In this document: one piece after another, positions 5,649 through 13,370 of the stretch
Layout of the letters: every line of letters starts with the position of its first letter
How positions within the stretch are numbered: position 1 is the stretch's first letter
Virus record (IMG/VR): IMGVR_UViG_3300019888_000016
Coordinates: 1-25,298 of that record
Length of the DNA stretch: 25,298 nt
Strand: one strand, 5' to 3'
Source: a virus
Made by a program: the position numbers and the translations under genes
The notes under the pieces: generated by a model
What the model was told of the DNA's origin: nothing
What the model saw: the letters and a program-made list of their open reading frames with translations, nothing else
The model's database searches: none

Positions 5649-6176
5649 TCATCGTCGGTCCGACCACCACGCCTGACCGTGTGGTGGGTCGTCGTCCGGA
5701 CCTTTCCGGATGGTTGGGATGCGCTGGGCGGCGGCTCGCGCCGCGTATCCGGCTGTGGCCGTTGCGGCCGCATCACGTTCGGGCTTGGACAGTTTCCGGT
5801 CGAGCCAGATGATGAACCCGATCACGATAGCTGCGCCTACGAGGACACCCGCGAGCAGTATCGGATTGGTCGCCGTGTCCGGGATGGGGACTGTCGCTGT
5901 GGCGTGGTAGGAGGCGTTGGGCCAGAAGTGGGTTGGGTCGGTGACGGGTTGCCCTGGGTAGATGGGAGTGTCCTGGTTGTCGGTGATGACCCACCCGATG
6001 GGTTGGCGCACCTGTGCGTCGAGGTGGTCCAGGAACATGATGCCGAGGATGACGGCCGCGCTGAGGACACCCAACCATGCCGCTTCGGTGGGCGTGGTGG
6101 GCTTGTCGTTGCGTCGCGACCGGTAGTGGCGGCGTGGCCTGAGGGTTGACCGTACGGCGTAGTAGAAGATTCCCAT
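5649..6176 (-). CDS. Two-span membrane protein, 175 aa
   Basis: Minus-strand ATG at 6176-6174, with GGGGA about 7 bases upstream; stop at 5651-5649. An in-frame start at 6236 would overlap the neighbouring gene's 3' end without a ribosome binding site. A basic N-terminus (RPRRHYRSRR) precedes membrane helix 1 (about 32-49, AAWLGVLSAAVILGIMF). An approximately 55-residue loop follows with Trp, Pro and Tyr residues (FWPNASYHATATVPIPDT). Helix 2 (105-125, ILLAGVLVGAAIVIGFIIW) leads to a charged, Ala-rich tail. By the positive-inside rule both ends are probably cytoplasmic and the loop outside. No family is recognised. It lies 14 bp after the zinc-repeat gene on the same strand and may share its transcript. 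A role at the host envelope, such as superinfection exclusion, is possible but unproven. Confidence 0.6.
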   Translation of the reverse strand: MGIFYYAVRSTLRPRRHYRSRRNDKPTTPTEAAWLGVLSAAVILGIMFLDHLDAQVRQPIGWVITDNQDTPIYPGQPVTDPTHFWPNASYHATATVPIPDTATNPILLAGVLVGAAIVIGFIIWLDRKLSKPERDAAATATAGYAARAAAQRIPTIRKGPDDDPPHGQAWWSDRR

Positions 6177-6190
6177 GGCGAATTCCCCGG

Positions 6191-6607
6191 TCAGTTGGCT
6201 TGGTTGAGGACGCGGGCACCGTCGGCGCGTAGACACCCGCAGGACTTCGATCTGCCCGACAGCAGGTGGCCGGCGACTACGACCTTCTCGGTTCCGCAGT
6301 CGCAGCGGACCTGGGCCAGTCGGTTGCGGCTACCGGGTTCGGAGTACGGGATCGTCAGCGCGGTCAGGCGCCCGAACCTGGCGCCGGGCACGACTTCGGT
6401 GTCGCTGGGCGGTGCGAGGTCGGACCACGTTCTGCCTCGTCCGGGCAGTGTCCCTCGGCAGCCGCAGGACTTCACGTGGCCTGAGGTGAGCCTGGACCGG
6501 CCGATGGTTTTCTCGACGCCGCATTCGCAGCGGCAGGGGACTTTGCCGCGTCGGACGGTGCGGTCGAGCACCGTCAGGTTGCCGTAGCGGGCGCCCAGGA
6601 GTTCCAC
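6191..6607 (-). CDS. Protein with two C-x-C-x-C-G/SCGC zinc-binding repeats
   Basis: GTG at 6607-6605 is chosen because -10-like TACAGT lies 6 bases upstream (leaderless arrangement). Stop at 6193-6191, 138 residues. The protein is two copies of one module: G-A-R-Y/F-G-x-L-T, 15-25 variable residues, a CxC(xC)G knuckle, then a Leu-x-SG...KSCGC knuckle. Copy 1 uses C25/C27/C29 and C48/C50; copy 2 uses C102/C104 and C123/C125. Such modules occur in phage and homing-endonuclease-associated proteins (often with AP2 or HNH domains) and are thought to bind DNA through zinc. There is no nuclease motif here, so this looks like a stand-alone DNA-binding form. It is divergent from terL with 45 bp between, placing its promoter next to the terL ribosome binding site. 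Confidence 0.65.
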   Translation of the reverse strand: MELLGARYGNLTVLDRTVRRGKVPCRCECGVEKTIGRSRLTSGHVKSCGCRGTLPGRGRTWSDLAPPSDTEVVPGARFGRLTALTIPYSEPGSRNRLAQVRCDCGTEKVVVAGHLLSGRSKSCGCLRADGARVLNQAN

Positions 6608-6613
6608 ACCCCC

Positions 6614-6619
6614 ACTGTA
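6614..6619 (-). promoter_or_regulatory. -10 element of the zinc-repeat gene, leaderless arrangement
   Basis: Minus-strand TACAGT with 6 bases to GTG 6607. No recognisable -35. Spacing matches the elements at 5501-5506 and 1667-1672. Confidence 0.4.
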
Positions 6620-6652
6620 CGACCCAAAACAGTATTGGGGAAGGGGGGTGTG

Positions 6653-8083
6653 ATGGCCGAGCCCCCGATCTACGACGGCGACCCCGAGAAGCTGCGGCAA
6701 CTGGCGGAACTCCGGGCGGCGTTGGCCGCGAAGCAGCGGGAGATCGCCGCGAACTCACCCCCTCGACCTCGGCCATGGCATGACATCGCCAGGCCGAACC
6801 AACTACCTCCGCCGGGAGACTGGTCGACGTGGCTAGTACTTTCTGGGCGCGGATTCGGGAAGACCAGGCTTGCATCCGAGTGGCTCGCCGAACAGGCCGC
6901 TACCAATCCGAACACGGAATGGGCGATCGTCGCGCCGACGTGGCGTGACTGCCAGAAGACGTGCATCGAGGGCGACGCCGGGCTGTTGAAGGCTCTGCTC
7001 CCCGGCGAGCTCGACGGCATGAACGTGTCCAACCTGCAGGTGCGGTTGACGAACGGCTCCCGCGTCTACGGCTACTCGGCTGACCGTCCGGACCGGCTGC
7101 GCGGGTCGTCGCTCTCCGGGGCATGGGTGGACGAGGCAGCGGCGATGCCGCTGGTCGATGATCTGTTCGCCGACGCACTCGTACCGGCGCTGCGCATCGG
7201 GGAGAACCCGCGTGTCCTGGTCACCACCACTCCGCGTCCGATCCCGTTCCTGCGCAAACTGCTCGACTCCGACGACGGCTCAGTGGCTGTGGTTCGAGGA
7301 ACCACCTGGGACAACGCCGCCAACCTGTCCAAAGTCGCATTGGCGCGAATGAGGGCCACTTATGAAGGCACCCGGAGGGGACTCCAGGAGCTGGAAGGCA
7401 TATTGCTTTCCGATGTGGAAGGCGCTCTGTGGACACGGGAGATCATTGACTCCTCCCGCGTATTGAAGGCTCCCGAATTGGTGCGGATCGTGGTGGCGAT
7501 CGACCCTGCTGTCACCAGCGGCGAGAAGTCTGACCACACGGGCATCGTAGTCGCTGGCCGGTCTGTCGATGGACACTTCTACATCCTTGAAGACTGTTCG
7601 CTGAAGGCGTCCCCGGATGCCTGTATGCGGAAGGCTGTTAATGCGTACCGCCGCTGGCGGGCTGATCGGATCGTCGGCGAAGTAAACAACGGTGGCGACT
7701 ATATTGAGCGGACTCTCCGCACGGTCGATGAGACGGTGCCGTACAAGAGTGTCCGGGCAACCCGAGGCAAGTTGAAGCGCGCTGAGCCGATCTCGGCACT
7801 GTGGGAGCAGGGACGTGCTCACATCGTGGGGGTGCAAGCGGCACTGGAAGACGAGATGTGCTCCTACACCATCGACGCGGTGTCCGACCCGAAGAAAACG
7901 GGCATGCATGACGACCGACTGGACGCGATGGTGTGGGCGGCGACCGAACTTCACGTGGGTGGCGCATCGGCCATGGGGTACCTGTTCGCTATCTCAACCA
8001 TGTGCACCAAGTGCGAGTGTCCAAACAGCCGGCGGGTCACCGCGTGTGTCGAGTGCGGCGAACCGCTATCTAAGTGCGCCTGA
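6653..8083 (+). CDS. terL: Terminase large subunit with C-terminal zinc-ribbon extension
   Basis: ATG 6653 follows a G-rich ribosome binding site (GGAAGGGGGG); 476 residues to TGA 8081-8083. The N-terminal ATPase has Walker A GRGFGKT (65-71), Walker B ending in D160-E161 (SGAWVDEAAAM) and the coupling motif TTTPRP (191-196). The C-terminal RNase H-like nuclease has D284 (VAIDPAV), E343 (IVGEVNNGGDYI) and HDDRLD (419-424). This motor packages DNA into the prohead and cuts it at headful or site-specific ends. After the nuclease comes an unusual tail with C451-x2-C454-x-C456, C465-x2-C468 and C475, resembling a zinc ribbon that most large terminases lack. It is the first gene of the plus-strand structural operon, separated from the probable terS by the minus-strand island. 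Confidence 0.93.
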   Translation: MAEPPIYDGDPEKLRQLAELRAALAAKQREIAANSPPRPRPWHDIARPNQLPPPGDWSTWLVLSGRGFGKTRLASEWLAEQAATNPNTEWAIVAPTWRDCQKTCIEGDAGLLKALLPGELDGMNVSNLQVRLTNGSRVYGYSADRPDRLRGSSLSGAWVDEAAAMPLVDDLFADALVPALRIGENPRVLVTTTPRPIPFLRKLLDSDDGSVAVVRGTTWDNAANLSKVALARMRATYEGTRRGLQELEGILLSDVEGALWTREIIDSSRVLKAPELVRIVVAIDPAVTSGEKSDHTGIVVAGRSVDGHFYILEDCSLKASPDACMRKAVNAYRRWRADRIVGEVNNGGDYIERTLRTVDETVPYKSVRATRGKLKRAEPISALWEQGRAHIVGVQAALEDEMCSYTIDAVSDPKKTGMHDDRLDAMVWAATELHVGGASAMGYLFAISTMCTKCECPNSRRVTACVECGEPLSKCA

Positions 8084-8105
8084 CCTTCCCGCGACAGGTC
8101 AGGCT

Positions 8106-8384
8106 CTAATCCCGCTGCCAGTCTTCCCGCTTCACGTAGAGGCTGATGGCGATCCGTGGTGGGGCGATGACTTCGCACGCCCTTCCATCGGGACGCCGCC
8201 AGCGGATCCGCAGTTTCGGACCGCACCACCAGACGGGCCACCAGTGCATCCGTCCGATGGCGGGACATGAGCGGTCAAAGTGTGCCGCATCCTCGGGCGA
8301 CAACTTCCGGGTCCCTGGGCGGCGGCCAAACTCCACCACCCCGACACCCATCTCCAACATCCGGCTCGGTTCGGTCTCGTTCAT
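8106..8384 (-). CDS. Minus-strand moron protein between terL and portal, about 92 aa
   Basis: The stop is at 8108-8106. ATG 8384 (MNETEPSRMLEMGVGVVEFG) is taken as start; an in-frame ATG at 8411 would add MAWDGTMGG but would lie almost on top of a -10-like TATTCA (8413-8418). That element would instead give a leader of about 22 bases for 8384. The C-terminal half is Trp/Arg-rich (MHWWPVWWCGPKLRIRWRRPDG) and then beta-like (CEVIAPPRIAISLYVKREDW). No family was recognised. It is squeezed between terL (22 bp) and the portal gene (44 bp from this start) on the opposite strand, as expected for a moron inserted in the head operon. Small basic proteins of this type might be regulators or anti-host factors, but nothing here proves it. 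Confidence 0.6.
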   Translation of the reverse strand: MNETEPSRMLEMGVGVVEFGRRPGTRKLSPEDAAHFDRSCPAIGRMHWWPVWWCGPKLRIRWRRPDGRACEVIAPPRIAISLYVKREDWQRD

Positions 8385-8428
8385 GCCGCCCATCGTCCCG
8401 TCCCATGCCATGTGAATAGGGGTGTTCG

Positions 8429-10384
8429 TTGTCTCGTCGCCGACGTCGCCCCACGAGTGTGCAGCCGCACCCGACGCCGCCGCGTGAGCCCGACGTTCGG
8501 GACATCGTCCGCGAAGAGCTGAACAAGGCGCTCGCGCTGCCGCCTGGTGCGACCACCACGAACATCACCACCGGCTATCTGCAAGCCCTGCAGCGGCAGA
8601 ACGCCATGCGGCCGAACACCGGGTCGGTGGCGTTGACGCGTGACCCGAACAACGGGTACCCGTTCGGCCCGGGTGAGCCGCTGATCCCAGCCCCGATCTC
8701 ACCGTTGATGGCGTCAGGTCGCCCGGCTCCGCAGTTGTGGGATTACCCGGTCAGCTGGAACTTGCAGACGACGTCCAACCGGATGGTGCCGTGGACGGTG
8801 CTGCGGGATGTCGCGGCGCAGGTGTCGGTGGTTCGGGCATGTGTCGACGCATCGAAGTCGGCGTTGACGGGGTTGGACTGGTCGTTTTCGATTGATTCGG
8901 CGCGGGCACGGGCGCTGGCGAAACGCTCGAACACATCGTCGCATGCGGTGATCGCCGATTTGCAGAACAAGTTCGCCGACCAGATTAACAGTTTGCACCA
9001 GTGGTGGCAGAAGCCGGATCGTATCCGGAATCTGAACTTTGTGGAATGGCTGACGGCGCTCCTGGAAGACGAATTGGTCCTGGATGCCGTGGCTTTGTAT
9101 CCCCATCTGACGATGGGTGGACAGTTGCACTCGGCGGAACTGATCGACGCGACGATGATCAAGCCGCTATTGGATGACCGGGGGGCTCCCCCGCAGCCGC
9201 CGTATGCCGCCTACCAGCAGATCCGGATGGGTTTCCCGCGCGGCGAATATTCGCAGTCCCCCCTGACGGAAGGTGACCAGGCGTTCGTTTCGGCTGTGTA
9301 TGGGCGTCCTGAGGGTGTTCATGCGGCGACGGATGCGCTGATCTACAAGGTACGTAACCAGCGGACTGACGGTCCTTACGGTTTCTCGGCGGTGGAGAAG
9401 GCTCTCCCTGCCGTTGATCTGTGGTTGAAGCGGTGGGACTGGCTGAAAGCGGAGTACACCGCCGGGGTCACACCACAGATGATCGTCAAGGTCATGGGGA
9501 ACATGACCCCGGAGCAGCTGCGGCAGTACCAGGCTGTGTTCAACGACGATTTGACTGGTCGCAGCGAGGAGCGGCATCGGGCCCAGTTCTTGCCGGAAGG
9601 GTTCGACCCGGTGTTCCCGAATGACATGGGCGCCAGGTTCGCGTCCGATCTGGATTTGCACATCATCCGGCTGATCTGCGCGGCGATTGATATTCTTCCC
9701 ACGAGTATCGGGTTCACCCCGAACCACGGCACCGGTGCCATGGGCGGCCAGGGACATCAGCAGGGGGAATCGGACAGTCAGTTGGCGCGGGGTACGAAAC
9801 CGCGTGCCAAGTGGGTGGTCGACCTCATCAACGAGATCTCCATCAACTACTTGGGGATGCCGCCCGAGGTCACGTTCACCTTTCATGGCCTGGACGCCGA
9901 CGATGAGGAGAAGAAGGCTGTCCTCCTCGAGGGATACGTCAACAACGGGTTGATGGTGCTGAACGAGGGCCGTGACCAGTTGAACCTGCCGCGTTTCGCC
10001 ATCGAACAGGCGAACGAACCGTTCATCGCCACCCCGACCGGGCCGGCGTTTTTCAACCCGCTGGTGCAGCCGGTGGGGATGCCCGGGAACCTGCCGTCGG
10101 CACCGCAGAACAGCCCCGGCCAGGTCGAGTCGGGAAACCAGCCGGCGACCGGTGCCGGTGCGGTCGACGGGCAGGTCCCCGACGTCACCGACGACGCCCC
10201 GGACTCGAAGGCGGAGAAGCGGGCGTTCCTGACGTTCGCGGCGAACCGGACGGCACGCGGGCAGCAGTGGCGCGACTTTGCGTTCAAATCCCTCGACTCG
10301 GACGTCGGGGAAGCTGCTAACCGGCTGGCGGCGGCGGAAGACCTCGACGCCGTCAAGGCGCTGTTCGCGCTCCACAGCCAGTAG
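8429..10384 (+). CDS. Portal protein
   Basis: TTG 8429 with AGGGG about 7 bases upstream; TAG 10382-10384; 651 residues. The disordered basic N-terminus leads to a helical region, then the portal core: VSVVRACVDASKSALTGLDW, the wing/stem region with LNFVEWLTALLEDELVLDAV, ...GPYGFSAVEKALPAVDLWLK, and LQLARGTKP-like C-terminal segments (GQGHQQGESDSQLARGTKPR). This arrangement (first helix recruiting three-residue turns, then conserved Gly-Phe-Ser-Ala-Val-Glu) is typical of HK97/SPP1-type portals of actinobacterial phages. The dodecamer forms the DNA channel at one head vertex and docks terminase, then the connector. The Pro/Gly-rich stretch near 540-600 and the helical C-terminus (RTARGQQWRDFAFKSLDSD) may contact the MuF-like protein that follows 9 bp later. 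Confidence 0.85.
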   Translation: MSRRRRRPTSVQPHPTPPREPDVRDIVREELNKALALPPGATTTNITTGYLQALQRQNAMRPNTGSVALTRDPNNGYPFGPGEPLIPAPISPLMASGRPAPQLWDYPVSWNLQTTSNRMVPWTVLRDVAAQVSVVRACVDASKSALTGLDWSFSIDSARARALAKRSNTSSHAVIADLQNKFADQINSLHQWWQKPDRIRNLNFVEWLTALLEDELVLDAVALYPHLTMGGQLHSAELIDATMIKPLLDDRGAPPQPPYAAYQQIRMGFPRGEYSQSPLTEGDQAFVSAVYGRPEGVHAATDALIYKVRNQRTDGPYGFSAVEKALPAVDLWLKRWDWLKAEYTAGVTPQMIVKVMGNMTPEQLRQYQAVFNDDLTGRSEERHRAQFLPEGFDPVFPNDMGARFASDLDLHIIRLICAAIDILPTSIGFTPNHGTGAMGGQGHQQGESDSQLARGTKPRAKWVVDLINEISINYLGMPPEVTFTFHGLDADDEEKKAVLLEGYVNNGLMVLNEGRDQLNLPRFAIEQANEPFIATPTGPAFFNPLVQPVGMPGNLPSAPQNSPGQVESGNQPATGAGAVDGQVPDVTDDAPDSKAEKRAFLTFAANRTARGQQWRDFAFKSLDSDVGEAANRLAAAEDLDAVKALFALHSQ

Positions 10385-10393
10385 GGGGCGCCC

Positions 10394-11029
10394 GTGGATG
10401 CCACGGTGCGCGCTCTCATGGCCCTGGCTCGCGCGAAAGCCGCCAAGCAGCCCGACCGCGACGATGACGCTTTGGTCGCCCTCCTGACGGCCTGGTTCGC
10501 CTCCCAGCCCGCTATCGCCGCCACCGCCTTACCGGACGACCTGGTGGCGGCTCTCGTCGCACGAGGCTTCACACAGCGTGCAGCGATAGAAGCTGGCGAG
10601 CTCGGGTCCGACCCGACCATGGCCGGCCGGTCCCGCTACGGCGCGCCTGCGGTGAAGCCGAACATGACGACGCAGCGACGCGTCGCCACCGAAGAACCCG
10701 AACTGCGTGCCCGCTACGTCGTGGCAGCGGCCGAACGTCTCACCGACGCTGACGACTACGACGTCGCGTTGGCGAGGGAGAAAACGTACCGGGACCAGCA
10801 CGTCGCCGCTGGCCGCAACCGCCGTAAGGCGGCCCGGGAACTCGACCGGGTCGCGGCTACGTCGAAGACCGGCTGGCTCGTGTGGCGCTGCGGCGACCAC
10901 CCGGAACCAGAGTGCAAGGCCCTCAACAATCGGATCTTTACTGTCGACAACCCGCCAGGTATCCCAGGCGCCATGCACCCGAACTGTAAGTGCTGGTCAG
11001 AGCCATACGGCGGCTTCGTCCCCGTCTAA
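10394..11029 (+). CDS. MuF-like minor capsid protein
   Basis: GTG 10394, preceded by a G-rich site next to the portal stop; TAA 11027-11029; 211 residues. The N-terminal half is helical and Ala-rich. The C-terminus has the treble-clef-like signature of Mu gpF/SPP1 gp7 proteins: WRCGDHPEPEC (C166, H169, C174) and PGIPGAMHPNCKC (H195, C198, C200). These proteins lie inside the head near the portal in a few copies and influence DNA ejection. Position directly after the portal agrees with the standard order portal-MuF-protease/scaffold. It is short compared with 300+ residue family members, so it may represent mainly the C-terminal module. Some MuF domains carry toxins, but no toxin domain is seen here. 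Confidence 0.75.
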   Translation: MDATVRALMALARAKAAKQPDRDDDALVALLTAWFASQPAIAATALPDDLVAALVARGFTQRAAIEAGELGSDPTMAGRSRYGAPAVKPNMTTQRRVATEEPELRARYVVAAAERLTDADDYDVALAREKTYRDQHVAAGRNRRKAARELDRVAATSKTGWLVWRCGDHPEPECKALNNRIFTVDNPPGIPGAMHPNCKCWSEPYGGFVPV

Positions 11030-11049
11030 GTGAAGAGGGATGTGCGCCC

Positions 11050-11284
11050 GTGCCCGACCCTAATGGCCCCGAATCGGCTCGCCAACGCGAACTCGCACTG
11101 CTGGAAAAGATGGAGCCTGAGATTCGGGGGGCAGAACCGGGCCGCCGCGTTGCAGCAGGCCAAGGCCAACCACGACTTCGTTGAGCAGGAAACCGAGCTC
11201 AAAACGAACACGCAGCTCACCCGCGAGATCCACGCCCTGAGCACCGAGTTGCAACGTCGACTCCCCGCCAGCCCGTCACGCTGA
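11050..11284 (+). pseudogene. Small helical head gene split by a G-run frame step
   Basis: GTG 11050 has AGAGGGA 9 bases upstream and reads PDPNGPESARQRELALLEKM, then EPEIRG up to a run of six G (11126-11131). In this frame it soon reads unnaturally and stops at 11182-11184. In the +1 frame the continuation is QNRAAALQQAKANHDFVEQE and TELKTNTQLTREIHALSTEL, stopping at TGA 11282-11284. Reading five G instead of six gives one continuous 77-residue, mostly helical, coiled-coil-like protein. The same start, in-frame logic and codon bias on both sides make an intact ancestral gene nearly certain. Causes could be a real mutation, an assembly error in the homopolymer, or programmed +1 slippage. It sits between MuF and the protease-scaffold gene. 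Confidence 0.6.
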
Positions 11285-11356
11285 CCCCGATCACGTGTCG
11301 GGCGGCGGCCGTCGGCCAGTTGGCGTGCGCCCACACAGAAAAGGTAGCCACCACTC

Positions 11357-13303
11357 ATGGACCAGATCTCGGTTTTCGCGCCGATCTTCAAGAGCCAGGA
11401 GCAGGACGACGGCTCTCTGATGATCTACGGCAAGGCTACTGGTTCCGATCTTGATTTGGATCAGCAGCGCTGCGACCCGGATTGGTTGATGCGGGCGATG
11501 CCGAAGTGGTATGGAACAGGTGTCATCGGCGAGGTCGGCGGAAATATTCGTGAGCAACATGACAGCAAGCGTGCAGTCGGCAAGGCAATCGGGCACGAAG
11601 TCAAGACGGACGGCCACTACATCAAGGCTCATATTGTTGATCCGATCGCTATCACGAAGACTAAGGCCGGCGTGTTCACCGGGCTCAGCATCGGCATTTC
11701 CAGGCCGCGTCTAGACAAGGAATGGATTCGGGCCGGCGATATTTGCGAGGTTTCCCTCTGCGACCGCCCGGCCCTCCCGACCGCAACGTTCACCATGTGC
11801 AAAGCCGCGAAGCCCGGAATGGAACTCGACGCCGCCGACTTTGACGAAGAGCGCGGCCTCGTCAAGTGCGCGGAACTGACAGTCGACAAGGACCTGGTCG
11901 CCGCCGCTGTCTCCGACGGAACGATGACCCTGAACAAGGCTCGTGTCGCCCTCGACCTTCCCGAGTATAACCTCGACGGTGGCGATACCACCAAGGCCGT
12001 GAAGCCGTCCCCGCTGAACATGCCCGGTGCGAAGAAGGCTGTTACCACTGAAGCCGAAGCGCAGGCCGTCGCGGATGAGTTGCTCACCGTCGTGAAGACG
12101 ACCGACGTTGACCACCTCGACGCGCCGGCACCGGGTCAGAAGTGCGCTGACTGCGGCGACGACGGCCATCTGAACTGTGCCCCCGTCGCTGACCCGGCCC
12201 CGCTCACCGCCCAGCAGGTGGATGCGGCGATTGCGAAGCTGCGGGCTGAACTGACGTCCAAGACCGCCGACACCGAAGTCAAGCCTGAGTTCGATCGTGA
12301 CGCCGCGGTTGCTCTGGTCAAGACGACCCTGGCCACGAAGGCGGCCGACGACCTGACCGGTGCCCACTCCGCCGACGAGGCCAGCGACATCTCCAACGCC
12401 CAGTCAGCCATCGGGATGATCGCCGCGCTGATCTCCTCCGAAGCGTCCGAGCTCGCCGGGCAGCCGTCGGAGCTGATCGACATCAGCCTGTTGCTCGACG
12501 CTGTGTCTTCCCTGCAGGCATTCATCCGCCGCGAGCAGTCCGAACAGACCGACATCACCCCCGACGTCATGTCGGGGTCGGACATGGTGTGCCTCACGGC
12601 CGACGCTGACGTCGTGAAGGTCAGTGTCGAGAAGGCCAAGTACTCCGCCGAGCAGCTCCGTCAGATGCTCAAGGACGGTAAGGCGTTCAAGAACGCCGAC
12701 GGTGAGCCCTCGTTCCCCATCGGCGATGAGGAAGACCTCGACAACGCCATCGCCGCCGTGGGCCGGTCCAAGGCCGACCACAACGAGGTGCGCAAGTACA
12801 TCACCGGCTGTGCGAAGGCCATGGGGAAGTCCAGCAAGATTCCCGACAACTGGGCCAGCAACGGCAGCAACAAAGCCGTCGACACCGAGGCCGAGGCGGA
12901 TGAGACCGCCCCCAAGACTGTGGAGCCGGAAGCCGCCAAGGCCACCGACGTCTCCACTGATCCAGACGCCCTCGTCAAGGCCCTCACCGGGGTCCTGGAG
13001 AAGGCGGACAACCCGCTGCGCAAAATGTTCACGGAGATCGTTGAGGCTGCGACAGAGACCACCGCAAAGTCCGTCAGTGACCTGATGGAGCGGCTGGTGA
13101 AGGTCGAGAGCATGGCGACCCCCGGAGGCCCGGCACTGCGCCGGACCGACACGGAAGTGAAGAAGTCCCGCCAGAACGACCTCCTCCTGCAGGCGGAGAT
13201 CGAGAAGCGCAAGGCCGACGCCGCTGATGACTACGACCTGAAGCTCGGATACGAGCGGATGGAGAAGAGTCTACGCGCCCAGGCCAGGGCCCTCGCGGCC
13301 TGA
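11357..13303 (+). CDS. Prohead protease fused to scaffold-like C-terminus
   Basis: ATG 11357 after AAAAGG; TGA 13301-13303; 648 residues. The N-terminal about 150 residues fit a capsid maturation serine protease of the HK97/XkdF type: YGKATGSDLDLDQQRCDPDW, H69 in REQHD, GKAIGH, HYIKAHIVDP and S111 in TGLSIGIS, then EVSLCDRPALPTATF. H69 and S111 are likely catalytic. The rest is acidic, Ala/Glu/Lys-rich and helical, as expected for a scaffold removed during maturation. Within it are a Cys cluster CADCGDDGHLNC (about 260-273) and a compact segment at about 428-498 (KDGKAFKNADGEPSFPIG ... DLDNAIAAVGRSKADHNEV ... GKSSKIPDNW). That segment resembles a small domain found in several phage proteins with the pattern Gly-x-Ala-x-DG-x-PI...DL-x-NAI. 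The C-terminal basic stretch may bind capsid protein. Confidence 0.75.
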   Translation: MDQISVFAPIFKSQEQDDGSLMIYGKATGSDLDLDQQRCDPDWLMRAMPKWYGTGVIGEVGGNIREQHDSKRAVGKAIGHEVKTDGHYIKAHIVDPIAITKTKAGVFTGLSIGISRPRLDKEWIRAGDICEVSLCDRPALPTATFTMCKAAKPGMELDAADFDEERGLVKCAELTVDKDLVAAAVSDGTMTLNKARVALDLPEYNLDGGDTTKAVKPSPLNMPGAKKAVTTEAEAQAVADELLTVVKTTDVDHLDAPAPGQKCADCGDDGHLNCAPVADPAPLTAQQVDAAIAKLRAELTSKTADTEVKPEFDRDAAVALVKTTLATKAADDLTGAHSADEASDISNAQSAIGMIAALISSEASELAGQPSELIDISLLLDAVSSLQAFIRREQSEQTDITPDVMSGSDMVCLTADADVVKVSVEKAKYSAEQLRQMLKDGKAFKNADGEPSFPIGDEEDLDNAIAAVGRSKADHNEVRKYITGCAKAMGKSSKIPDNWASNGSNKAVDTEAEADETAPKTVEPEAAKATDVSTDPDALVKALTGVLEKADNPLRKMFTEIVEAATETTAKSVSDLMERLVKVESMATPGGPALRRTDTEVKKSRQNDLLLQAEIEKRKADAADDYDLKLGYERMEKSLRAQARALAA

Positions 13304-13322
13304 CTTTACCCCCTTTCCTTTC

Positions 13323-13353
13323 ACGCCCCACGGTGTATCCGTTGGGGCGTTTT
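13323..13353 (+). terminator. Intrinsic terminator between scaffold and capsid genes
   Basis: ACGCCCCA-CGG (13323-13333) pairs with CCG-T-TGGGGCGT (13339-13350) with one bulged base, then TTTT. It lies 20 bp after the scaffold stop and 17 bp before the capsid start, and could adjust the amount of upstream head messages or process capsid mRNA. Confidence 0.6.
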
Positions 13354-13370
13354 GCACATAGGAGCACATT

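Noticed and set aside
5495-5776. N-terminal extension of the duplicated endonuclease
   Set aside because: The 94 extra codons are Ser/Arg/Pro low complexity, run into the neighbouring membrane protein gene and contain the promoter-like TATTAT; the GTG at 5494 is a better start.
9167-10375. 402-codon minus-strand open frame opposite the portal gene
   Set aside because: Arg/Val/Leu-rich shadow of a well-supported plus-strand portal gene in GC-rich DNA; no domain pattern.
10394-11029. MuF-fused toxin domain
   Set aside because: The protein ends at the MuF zinc motif; there is no extra C-terminal domain, so no polymorphic toxin is supported.
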